Origin: Stratiolaelaps scimitus
Taxonomy: Eukaryota; Arthropoda; Arachnida; Mesostigmata; Laelapidae
Direction of reading: 5' to 3'
DNA length: 64,000 bases
Assembly: GCA_019614645.1 (NCBI GenBank)
Contig: JABWDB010000071.1
Location: 595,001-659,000 of the forward strand
The stretch's first letter is position 1, and every line of letters begins with the position of its first letter. The notes below the pieces were generated by a model. That model was not told the DNA's origin, did not search any database, and was given only the letters and a program-made list of their open reading frames with translations. Of the stretch, positions 36,201-45,960 are shown one piece after another. The translations under genes were made by a program, and so were the position numbers.

Positions 36201-39200
36201 GTTGGTTGGAGCATCCCCCATGATATATATCGTGATAATACAAATTGACGTGGTGCAGTTAAGTGAACTTCAAGTTCTCACACGGGTTTCACGGGCTTAG
36301 AAAATTAAAACACATTGTATAAAATAAAAAATGTTTAATTCGATTTAGAATTTGATTTCACATTTATCGAAATACTACGCCAGTGGGAAAGAACCGGACC
36401 ATCGGGCACATTTCGAAAAGAGTAATGGCAGCTTCATGCCTTTAATGTTGAAAACAAATTAGCTGCGTTCTTGTGACGTACCCCGTATGGTTGCATAATG
36501 CTGTTAAAGATGCCTAGACATGTCAAGAAAAACGCTTACAGTTAACACTAGTTGCGCGTCAGCCCCTTGTGAGCGAAGAACTGCGAGTTAGCTGTTCAAA
36601 TAACTTTACAACAAAAACCAAGTCGTCAGCAGGACGCTATTCTACCCAGAAGTGAGGCTCAAACTATTCACCACCAAAAATAGCTTTTTCACCATTTTTA
36701 TTGTACGTGACTACCGAGTGCTGGTCGAATCCTTTCATACTAGAGTGTCTGGAGAAAGACCAGTTGCTGAAAAGCGAGATGAGAAAAGCTCGTAGTCCAC
36801 CCTCCCTAGAATCACGATTGATATAGTGATCGGCTGTAAATTTCGTCAGAACTTGGTTGTTAAGTGAGTTTGCAAAACTATTTGAGCCACTGTCACGTTG
36901 TGCCAGGATCGTCGAAACAAAGCCTATGACATTGAAGAACTACAACGTGAGAATAGCTCAAGTTAGACACTTAAGATTCCTAACGTTCCCGTATCAAATA
37001 ACGACCCATAAAATAGATTTTTAAAACCTTTAAAGATTAAAGATATAAAAGATATTATTCCTTGAGATTTTTTGCATGATGGTATTGTCGTTAGACTCAG
37101 CCCGTCATTCTAAGATAAGGAACGAGATGTTTGGTCTTTAGAAAAATGAAAGACACAAGCGAATAATATTAGCGAAATGTTTGAAAGTAGAGTGGGGCAA
37201 AGGAGAAGCTACAGTGTGAATTCCTGTAGCGTGTTCGTTGGGCACTACGTTTTAAGTGTTGAATGTTAGCTGGGGTCTTCACTGCCGCTAGATTTTATTT
37301 AACAAAATAGCAGATGGGATATCCGTTTGGCTGTAAATAGAAGTGAATAGAATAAGATAGGACATACCACCCTGCCGAAATTGAAGCTTTCTTCTCCAAG
37401 CAGGAATGACCGAAGCCTATCCGGATTAGAGAAGCAGTTCACCATGTCCTCCATTTCATGAAGTGTGTAATAAGACTCCTCAAGACATTTCTTCAACACC
37501 TGTACACGGGGAACACCTAAGATTCAACGGAATTAAATCATACAAGCGTTCATTAACATGAACAAAAAACATCATAGGATGGTTGGTGCAGGCCAATTCA
37601 CTGAAATTAATTGGGAAGAACCTTGTCCAGTTTTGAGTTACATATACTATAATATTGTAGTAAACACATCCACACACAACAACAGCACATCACGCCTGCA
37701 CAGATGTTCCCGCCAACAGAGCTGTCCGTTCTCGGAGAGACCAAACGCATGACTCAGCAGTCCACACGCCGACCACCAGACGTCGTGCCAACCGCACTCT
37801 CCAAGTGGAGATGTGCACTGCTACCTTGAACGTTACCGCCGCCGCCGCCGACGCGGCTGTGCACGGCACAGCGAGGTAAGTTAGGGCTACACTAACAGCG
37901 CATGGCCAAACAACGTTGCGCTGTTAGACGCCGGCAACCTACCAGGGTAGCGGGAGCCCGGACTAACCTAAGCTGACGGCAATGCCCGGAAACAATGTGT
38001 ACTTAAATATATATGTATGGTAACCACAGTGTAGCTCATCCGAAAACCAGAGAAGCCCGCCACGGACCCAGGAGCCTACCGCCCGATCTGCCTGCTCGAC
38101 ACTCTGGGCAAGGCCGTAGAAACGGTCTTCAACAGAAGACTTACGGCGGAGCTGGAAGCCAAAGGGGCCCTGTCCGACTCTCAGTACGGGTTCAGGAAAG
38201 GCCGCAACACCGAAATGGCTATAGGAAGAGTCTTGGAAGAAGCGGAAGCTCAACGGAGGAGGAATCAGTGGTCAAGAGAACTCTGCGCTCTGATCTTACT
38301 GGATGTAAGAAATGCCTTCAACTCCCTAAGCTGGCAAGTCATCATCGACACCATGAGGGAGAGAGGCGTCTCACCATACATCCAGAGGATCATCGCATCG
38401 TACCTGAGCGACCGCTCGGTCACATATGGGACCACCTCCTATGCCATGACCGCCGGCGTTCCACAGGGGTCCGTCCTCGGACCTCTGCTGTGGAATATGG
38501 CCTACGATGACGTCCTAAAGGTGGTAAATTCACAAGGAGTAAACACCGTGGCCTACGCGGACGACCTGGCGCTACTGGTGACCGCACGCAAAGAAGCTGT
38601 CCTTGAGGAAAGGGCGCAGAACGCCCTCCGCCTCATCAGCGAGTGGATGGACGGACACGGCCTCCAGTTGGCCCCAGAAAAGAGCGAATGTGTCATGCTG
38701 ACCGGGAGAAAACATCACCGAGCGATCGAGCTGACTCTTAACGGAGTCCGCATCGAAGTAAAAAACTCGGCGCGATACCTCGGGGTAACGCTGGACAAAC
38801 CGCTGACCGGCAGCGCCCACATCAACCGAGTCACCGACAAAGCAGCAAAGGTGGCAAACAGCTTGGCGCAAATCCTCCCCAGGACGAAAGGGGCATCAGA
38901 AGATAAACGCAGGCTTCTGGCAAGCGTCGCCGAATCAACGGTGATGTACGCAGCACCCACGTGGGGCCCCGCAGCGATGAAGCTGAAAGGAAACCAAGCC
39001 AAGCTGCTGAAGACCCAAAGGCTGCGGTCAGAGTCGCACGGGCCTACAGGACGGCAGAGTCCCAAGCGGTCATAGCCATAGCCCGAATGATCCCATGGCC
39101 CAGGCTGATCAGGGAGAGGGAAAGGCTAAAGGAGGACCCGGGGCTAGGAAAGAAGGAGGCTCGAGAACGAACCATTCGAGAATGGCAGAACGAGTGGAGC

Positions 39201-40520
39201 CACCTCCCGGAGGACTCACCAGGGGCCTGGACACGTCGCCTCATCCCCGACCTTACAAAATGGCTGGAGAGGAAGCACGGCGATACCACGTACTATCTGA
39301 CCCAAGTACTCACAGGGCACGGGTGTTTTCAGAAATACCTCAACAGAATCGGTAAGGCCCCCGACGCGAAATGCGTCTACTGCGAGACTGGGGCTGAGGA
39401 CGATGTTTCACCCTCAATCCTACACTGCCCAGCCCTCGAAGAAGCCAGGACCGAACTCACGCAGGACTACGCCTCAGTCAGAGACATGATTGAAGACATG
39501 CTGGAGAGCGCAGAGAAGTGGGCTAGGGGTTTACACAGGGTTGAAAAAATCATGAGTAGGAAAATCGAACTAGAACAAAACAGAAGGAATGATACATACA
39601 GAAACATGTGAGGTGTATATAATATATGTTATGCTTATGTGATGTGCTAAAGTCACCCAATGAAGAATAGATCCGCTGATGTAGTATGTTAAATGGTTCC
39701 GGCGGATCCCAAAAAAAAAAAAAAACACAGTGTAGCACTGAATAAATAATGTAACTTACACACGACGAGCGCCGTAAGTCATCATCGATACCTGGTATCA
39801 CAGTTAATCTCATTGATGCCACCATACGGCAGCTTACAATAAGTAGCAGTCCTACAATATTCTCCCTTGTCAAAGGCTTTCACAACCTGCGAAATCAATA
39901 TAAACCATGCGTTCCGGATGTGTTTTATTGTGATAATGATCGTAGACAGGCCAACTTTAGTTCCTGTGTGCAGGCAAATGAATTTTGCATGTAAACATCG
40001 TGGGCCCATTTAACAAATCTATTAACAATGCCGGTATTTGCCAAACGGCAGAAAACCACTCACTAACGCCAGTATTCCTATTTGATATTAATTTAAAACA
40101 GATCAATATTTGATAGTCGATTTTGTAGACGTCACTCAGGTTATTCACTCATTACGTGACTCAGGGAAATTAGATCATGGGAGTTTCAAAACGGTATCGA
40201 TTTTATTATTCTGGTTTTGTAGTCTCGTTAACATCTTATAACAATAAAACTCGCTCTAAACCCAAACCCGCTGGCGTTCAAATACTGAATTTCCTCAATT
40301 TGACGTGGTGGACTTTTGATGGTTTATGCGGAATCGTTTTATATAAGATCGAGTGAAAGTAAAATATCAAATTCAAATACGTACATTGAGCAAATTTTAG
40401 AGTGAAGCGGTCAAACATTATCTGGTATTCCCGATTACATCGTTCCGATGTCCTCAGCGCGGCAACCTCTTGTGTCAGTTCATCGTTTAATGTGCGATAC
40501 TTCTCTAAGCGAGCAGCCAT
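27257..40520 (-). CDS. SGO: Shugoshin, protector of centromeric cohesion
   Basis: Eleven minus-strand coding exons: 40520-40385, 39791-39760, 37499-37368, 35347-34871, 34701-34602, 34105-33981, 32442-32264, 32050-31852, 30776-30270, 29323-29137 and 27576-27257. All are GT-AG, every phase agrees, and the product is 797 aa. Residues about 1-90 form a coiled coil (YRTLNDELTQEV...), which in shugoshins dimerises and binds PP2A. The middle is long, acidic then basic, Ser-rich and predicted disordered. The last about 24 residues are the shugoshin C-box (RSSRRASATVSYAEPSLKAK...), the phospho-histone H2A-binding element. A related motif (SRRTKKLVNYSE) lies at about 638-649. The ATG at 40520 is chosen because it opens the coiled coil at the position usual for short arthropod shugoshins. 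An ATG at 40632 in another frame would be an overlapping upstream ORF. The second exon is a 32-nt microexon. I am confident of the family from both termini; the fast-evolving middle rests on phase consistency. Confidence 0.88.
28099..28128. repeat. 13-bp inverted repeat
   Basis: Perfect arms GACCGACGTAGGT / ACCTACGTCGGTC with a 4-nt loop, in the last shugoshin intron just upstream of a SINE-B fragment. It may be transposon-end or SINE-target related. Confidence 0.7.
28130..28218 (+). mobile_element. SINE family B fragment
   Basis: It carries the family 3' end (CATTGTAAAGATTGCA...CTATAATAAACTAATATAAACC followed by TTCACC units), more diverged than the other copies. It lies in a shugoshin intron. 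Confidence 0.65.
32990..33330 (-). mobile_element. LINE-terminus repeat, copy 1
   Basis: It is about 85% similar by eye to 62455-62800 and to the reverse complement of about 52970-53175. The minus strand encodes FETLGGHGPLTANFLEE-like and ATGDKRAGSFLLQRLSLAV stretches, then RGNAIAFLGT and a C-rich 3' tail. This looks like the C-terminal coding end plus 3' UTR of an autonomous retrotransposon I cannot assign to a clade. It lies in a shugoshin intron, in the gene's orientation. Confidence 0.75.
37690..37876 (+). other. CpG-rich block ending in a plus-strand splice donor
   Basis: GC- and CpG-rich sequence with a GCC repeat (about 37840). It ends in CACAGCGAG|GTAAGTTAGG, a near-perfect donor on the plus strand, opposite to shugoshin. 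A frame starting at an ATG near 37811 is open up to the donor. This could be the first exon of an antisense transcript or a remnant of another repeat; nothing downstream confirms it. Confidence 0.25.
38036..39725 (+). mobile_element. R1-like LINE, 5'-truncated, in a shugoshin intron
   Basis: It starts abruptly within the RT at the AYRPICLLDTLGK block and continues through YGFRKGRN, the first catalytic block LDVRNAFNS (about 38300), GVPQGSVLGPLLWN, AYADDLAL (about 38551), RYLGVTLD and the C-terminal Cys motif CVYCETGAEDD (about 39370). A stop lies at 39609-39611, followed by a 3' UTR ending CGGCGGATCCC and a 15-16-nt A tail (about 39710-39725). A one-base frameshift at about 39020 splits the ORF. 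The 11-bp direct repeat CACAGTGTAGC at 38025-38035 and 39726-39736 is the target-site duplication. It is antisense to shugoshin and better preserved than the LINE at 1728-3802, to which its protein is clearly related. Confidence 0.93.
39760..39791 (-). CDS. SGO: Shugoshin 32-nt microexon
   Basis: This is the only segment I found between the first coding exon (ending phase 1) and the 37.4-kb exon (starting phase 0) that repairs the frame. It has an AG acceptor at 39793-39792, 32 nt of open sequence (CIDDDLRRSSC with the split codon) and a consensus GTAAGT donor at 39759-39754. It extends the coiled coil. A LINE insertion ends 23 bp inside the following intron. Confidence 0.75.
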
Positions 40521-40632
40521 ATTGCGGCATCGCTTTGCCACGCAGATCTCGTTCTTCCCGACGGATTTCTGAAGTATCGATGGAACGTGAAATTAGGGTC
40601 TGTTCACTTTCAGATATGCGATTGGTTATCAT

Positions 40633-41880
40633 GGTGAAGGTAAAATCATTAAAATGTTAACTACGATCTACGACAGTCGGACAACACCTTGACAAACTTT
40701 TAAGATTAATCGTTGTCATTTTTTTATTTGCTTACTCTAAACAGAGGAGGGAACCCCAATATTGTCAGGTTCCGTAGTGTTGCCCTATTTCGGCTTTCGA
40801 TGCGATTTGTGCAGTGCGGATTGTACAGCAAACAACGCAAATCGGTTAACTAACAATTGGACTCAGACGGAACGTGTCTATATTGAGTATTGTCAAAAAT
40901 GTAAAATAACTAGGTGTGCCCAAGTAAGTTGAAAAAGAAGGGTTACTCAACTACCTTCTCGAGAGTTTTCAACCCTGAGGAGCGTCATTATTCTAACTGG
41001 ATTGAACGACACATTTGATCGTTAGGTGAACTCGGACGTTCGATATGATGAATAAAAAACGTTCCTGAACTATTTCTTTCTGTACAATTTTTCAAAAAAA
41101 CTCAGATATAGTTTCTCGAACAAAGCTTATTGTCTATTTATCAGCACGACAATGTTTGTACAAATCGTCACTGTTTATCAGAGAGGTTCCATACACAATT
41201 TGCCAAGTCACTATCACCAACATAGTTCACGCCGCATCGAGAAAAGCTACGGGGACTATACTTAGACACCTTCTATAAATGCTCCTCAGGCTACTAAAAA
41301 AATACGTATACCCTGAAAATCTCTAAACTCGAGAGGGAGAACATGCACTACGATTGTTCAAGACAGATAGTGTAGGGATGAACGTACTGTTTGCTGCGGT
41401 TGTCTCCAGGTGTAGAATTTTTTTAGTAAAGGCTGTCGAACTTCTTTGCTTTTCGCCTGTTTCGCCATATTTGTGCCACGGTACAAAATGTAAAACAAAA
41501 TCTTCAAAAAACTGTACAAAATCTTTAAAAAAGGCTGCACGCCATTACATTTATATATATCAAATGCACATGTGAATTGTGCAAGTTGTTAACTTGTTCA
41601 ACGCCTGCCCATAAATGAGCCTGACTAGAAGCGTAACCGCCAAGAAGCCACCTGTCGTCTGCTTTAAAAGATCCATCTATTTACAAATAAGCCCGTCTAC
41701 CCACTGAATAGAGCTCACTCTTTCTGCTTAGTATCCGATCCGCACTTGAACACGGATCCTACGTATCGACATTTTCTTAATCACGAAATTCATTGTTAAT
41801 ATATATAACTTTCTTTATTCATTTACTCGGTTTCCCGCTGTTTACAACCAGAGACGTCGCCGCCCCGGCCATTTAGACGG
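40633..41880. other. Shugoshin 5' flank; nothing else assigned
   Basis: AT-rich DNA that should include the shugoshin promoter and 5' UTR. A minus-strand ATG at 40632-40630 in a strong context (ACCATGA) opens a 50-codon frame that ends inside the first coding exon, so it would be an overlapping upstream ORF if transcribed. No family-like coding frame otherwise. Confidence 0.4.
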
Positions 41881-42070
41881 ATCCTGTCAGACGCGGAGAA
41901 TCTTTGGAGTTCTTTATCATCTTTCTTTATCTGAAGATTCTTGCCAGGTACAAGTAAGGAAGAGAATAAGCAAAGGTGGCCCCGACAGGTCCTCATAGTA
42001 ATACCTAAAAGGTTAAGAGCTGAGGCCTGTCAGATAAGGGAACAGCTGAGAGTCAGCTCAAAAAAAACAG
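41881..42070 (+). mobile_element. SINE family A, 5'-truncated
   Basis: It aligns along its length with 6544-6730 (ATCCTGTCAGACGCGGAG..., CCCCGACAGGTCCTCATAG..., GTCAGCTC then A-rich). It lacks the tRNA-like head except the last bases of the B box. A clear target-site duplication was not found. Confidence 0.88.
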
Positions 42071-44695
42071 CCCAGTAAAAGATATTATTGTTCACTGAAG
42101 AGTATTTCACGTAGAGGGTGCAGCGTCTGAGTGAGTCTGCGACGGGTGAACATAGGATGTGGTATACGATCATTTAAGACGTCCGACGTTCGCGCGCAGA
42201 ACATGGGGCTTCTATAAAAATTATTATTTATATCAAATGTGATCATATTTAGGCTAGCTTCTGAATAATTCGATTTATTTTATTATTTACTTTTCTATTT
42301 TATATTTATTAGAAAAGTATAAAGTCCTAGTTTATATAAAATAAATATAAGCTTCTACTCTTTCTCATTTAGAACGTGATATCAATTCATTGTGTAAGAG
42401 CTCGAGGGGAGGGCGTATTGTGGGTAGGACAGAGGACACGGATTGTTCAAATCAGCACCATCATTATCGCTATTAAGCAGCTTCAACGAACGTTCAAGAC
42501 GGCAACCTCACTCTATGTGACGGTAGGTGTGTATGCCCAGTATAGGTACCTATGGTGCGTGAGCTGCATGTTTCACATGCGGTTCGTCCTTTGTGCACAT
42601 TGCTTGCATGTACCTAATGTGTCTACTCTCTATTGCGTCGGTTGCGCCTGTATCTACTCTCTCTACTGTGTCGGTTGCGCCTTACATTTTGCGCCTTACA
42701 ATTGTATCGTGTAATAATTATTATTACTTCAACAACGAAACAAAATAGTCCGCGAAAGTCTTGTGGAGAAATCTATTTTTTTTCAATTTGTCAAGTTGTG
42801 AACTTGTTGTTGATAGCCTATGTAACGAAGGAATATAAGTATTATGAAAAAAACAACGGACACAGTTGGGGACAAGAAAATTTTCTTTGTATCACTATAT
42901 TGTATAACTTACATTGAGTGATCTAAAAGTTCTCGGGAGTCGACTCGATTCAGTGTAAGCCCAACTTTACCTTACAGCTGCATATTCAGGTTTGCCTCCT
43001 TGTAAGTCGAGTTCTGAAAAGTTACTACGAAGAAACTGGAATATTTTTCTAGAATTTTTTCTAGTAGAGAACATTCCTGATTTTATTCCTGAACATTGTG
43101 CTCTCGGCCGGCTTGTACCCTACGCATACGCGTATGAAACATGCGTCTCCTAGCGCAATAAATAAAATATCTACAGTCTATGGGAACTAATTGTTACCTT
43201 TATCGTATTTGGTTCGAGATGAGCGGCCGGAAGCAATTTGACTTGCTCAAATTCGATAAGCCGTTGCAAGATTACAAAGTAAACGTTTTCATTTTTGTTT
43301 TTATTACGAGGGCGTCAAATGGCAAACTTCGAAAGTAATCGGCTATCTATAAACTTCGATCCAGGGGACGTTAGTTGTACACAATACCGGGCGGCGAGTT
43401 GAAAGAGGTACCGCCTATATTCCGTTATCCTTAACGGACGAACCACTAGAAGAAAGATAATAAGATACACATACTCGAAATTGGTGGTGAAAGATATATG
43501 AAGCGACTGTCATATAATCAATTGCGATAGTTAAGCGGTGTTTGCCGTTAAAATATAGATGGTGATTAACGAGGAGCTAAGTAGTTTATTTTTGAAGATT
43601 GAGCGAAAATGTTATGCTCTTTCTTTAAATCCATAGATTTCATATTTTTTCATTGGATACATTTGTGATTACGTTGAACCACCTGAAGGAGGGTAAGATT
43701 TCGGTTCACACTCAGACTTACGGAATTCGAACGGCATTGACGAAAAATTTACTTGTAAGTGACTACAATGACGCTCTTCGCTCTGCTCATTCCTAGAGCT
43801 ATAATGGCTTGGCAGCACAACAAACTAATTCAAAACTCGGATGGTGACCACAACGAAGGTGGAGGTAAATAATAACAACAAACATTGAAACAAGTGGCCT
43901 CTTGTCAGGAAGACTACCATTGGTTGCTCTCAGGGAGACTACCGTGGGTTGCTCAGTAGAGCAATCCAGTGAACGAACATAAAATGGCACTTGCATGGCG
44001 ATACTACAAATTGAATATCGCAAAACATGTAACAGAGCTTTCTAGTACTGAGTGGTATTTATCCTCAATGATTGACGAAGAACACATCGTTTTCCCATCT
44101 CGTCTATGCTCCCATGGCTAGGAGAAGGAGGGTGTCTTCAGGGATACGGTGCAATATGATATAAATGGACATTCAATATGGAAGGTTCTTGGTATCTTGA
44201 AGGGATCATACTCCTATAGAAGAGATCATAACCTACTATTCTTCACTAATCCTTTTATTTCTGTTTTTTACACATGTTGAATATTTTTACATCATACACA
44301 CTCCTGTATATTTTCATACATTATGTTTGCTTAATGTTTTTTTCGTTTTTTTTGCATTGTATATTTTTAGACTTATTTTTTTACGCGTTGGATTTATTTT
44401 TTATTTCGTTTAACAAAATAATTATATTTTGTGATTTGGTTTCTATCTCAACTATTCATTTAATGTTCCCGGCTTTTAGTATTACAGCAGATGCAAATAG
44501 GTCGTATCGTAGATTTCCAGTATACGTTGACATGGTTAAAATTATTTTACTGTAATGAAAGTAATGAGAGGATTTGGGATATCGACTAATGTATTTCTAA
44601 AATGAATTACAGCATTCCTAACATCGGTACCAAGTGCAATTAATACTTGGTCTAATCAAACCGTCAAGATGTGAAACTTATATTACAAGCTCGTT
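42071..44695. other. No recognisable gene; 3' flank of mRpS24
   Basis: AT-rich with no family-like frame. Minor local duplications occur: a CTCTCTA...GTCGGTTGCGCC unit twice (about 42625-42685) and a GACTACC...GGTTGCTC unit twice (about 43911-43955). A T-rich stretch spans about 44270-44430. Confidence 0.5.
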
Positions 44696-45681
44696 CTAGA
44701 TATATTTGTAGATGATATCTTTGGCATCGGAGACTGTCTGAACTTCTACTTTGATTGGACATTTGAGAATATAGCTGAGAATCTCCTCGGTGTATCCAAT
44801 GAGAAAGTAGATTTTTCGAGGCATGATTGTACGCTGGACGATTCCTCCAATGTAAATTGCGTTATAACGACGCTTAATCAAAATTTGAGAAATAAATAGT
44901 TTATGCCATGTTCCTTCCATAAACTTCCGGATGAAAATATCTTCTGTAGCTGTTTCGGACGCACGGAGACCATCACGGAGTCCTGATGTGTTCCACGAAT
45001 TCCAGGCTTTCCTGTGGCATACATAATAATAATAATAGCGACAGATCATGTCTTTATGTCGTTATCGAAATAACTAATTTTCATGTCAAGGCCAGGAATT
45101 GGGTAGTTTACTGCGTTCGTTTCGAATCTTTCAATAGCTAATAAAGGTTCTAAACCTCCTGCCGCAACGATTCCGGGTCATTAAGCTAAATTTTTTGGGC
45201 TTGGCAAACCTATCATATAAAGGTAGATATGCTAGATTATAAATGAAACATTTGAGCTGTTTATGAGATGAGAAAACTAAATAAGGTTACAAAATGTCGA
45301 CACGGTATGTATAAAGTCCTTAAGCATTTTGCAGAGGCCTGAGAAGTGCATCACGTACCTATGCGCGATCTGATGCGGTGGATTTGCCTGTTCGTAGGTG
45401 AGCGGCCGGCTCCTATTTTTAGTGACTTTGTATCGTCCTGCTTGCGCCTTGCAAAGCGCCTGAGAGGTCGCGATACCTCTGCGTATAACTTGTGTGCACC
45501 ACATTGGAACGTATCGTTCTGTTTGCGTGTTGAAAAGCTCCCGAGAGGACGAGATACCCCTTCGTATAACTCGCGTGCACCACATTGGAACGAAACACCG
45601 TCCCCGCTTTCTTGGCCCGCTGATTCTGTGATAGTCTGAACGAATGCGCTTAAACGTCGGATGCAGAAATTGAGCTGACAT
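44696..45681 (-). CDS. mRpS24: Mitochondrial small-subunit ribosomal protein mS24 (S24)
   Basis: Two minus-strand coding exons, 45681-45359 and 45011-44696, joined by a GT-AG intron in phase 2. The join reconstitutes the family block PLTYEQANPPHQIAHRKAW. Family landmarks continue with IFIRKFMEGTW, LIKRRYN, RKIYFLIGYTEEILSYILKCP and the C-terminal VQTVSDAKDIIYKYI. The protein belongs to the 28S subunit of the mitochondrial ribosome. From the ATG at 45681 it is 212 aa. Starting at the ATG within the first repeat (45585) it would be 180 aa, nearer the usual about 165-180, so the start is uncertain. The presequence carries two adjacent 27-residue copies (VPMWCTxVIRRGI...RY) at 45591-45511 and 45510-45430. 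The gene is head-to-head with delta-COP. Confidence 0.93.
45430..45591 (-). repeat. 81-bp tandem duplication inside the mRpS24 presequence
   Basis: Two adjacent 81-nt units (45511-45591 and 45430-45510) both encode VPMWCT[RQ]VIRRGI[SA][ST]S...RY, identical at about 17 of 27 residues. The unit length keeps the frame. The second copy runs into the mature S24 sequence. Confidence 0.9.
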
Positions 45682-45960
45682 CAACAATAACAATAACACT
45701 GGGCATTGAGCAAGACGCCACCTCAGCCCAGTGGTACTAGATTTGGTTGGGTCTTCTGCTGTGACAGTTAGCTGTTACCAGCTGAGTGACGTGGAATTGT
45801 AGTAGTGTGGTCGAGTGTGATTTTCAGTTATACAAACTCGTACGATTTAAGTGTCCCCGATACAAAAGTTACGATACAGAGCCAGGAGAGGTTAACTTAC
45901 ACCTTACTTCAGTTACTTCTTTTGATCAAGAGAAAGTCTGTGGAAGGGCGAGCTTCCAAA
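45682..45960. promoter_or_regulatory. Divergent promoter region between mRpS24 and delta-COP
   Basis: The two start codons are only about 279 bp apart on opposite strands, so transcription of both genes must start in this interval or within an upstream noncoding exon. It contains TGACGTGG at 45787-45794 (plus strand). No TATA box in a convincing position was seen. Confidence 0.65.
45787..45794 (+). promoter_or_regulatory. TGACGTGG element (CREB3/ATF6/XBP1-type site)
   Basis: It matches the unfolded-protein-response element core TGACGTG[GA]. It lies about 170 bp upstream of the delta-COP start codon. Secretory-pathway genes are known targets of such factors; use here is inference. Confidence 0.4.

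Noticed and set aside
38013..38510. 165-codon plus-strand frame overlapping the LINE
   Set aside because: It is a shifted-frame shadow of the LINE reverse transcriptase.
39792..39880. Alternative shugoshin exon starting after the AG at about 39880
   Set aside because: With the phase required by the first coding exon it hits a stop within six codons; in its open frame no donor gives the phase needed by the next exon. The 32-nt segment 39760-39791 fits exactly.
42605..42690. Repeated CTCTCTA/GTCGGTTGCGCC units as a structured array
   Set aside because: Only two to three imperfect units; an ordinary short local duplication.
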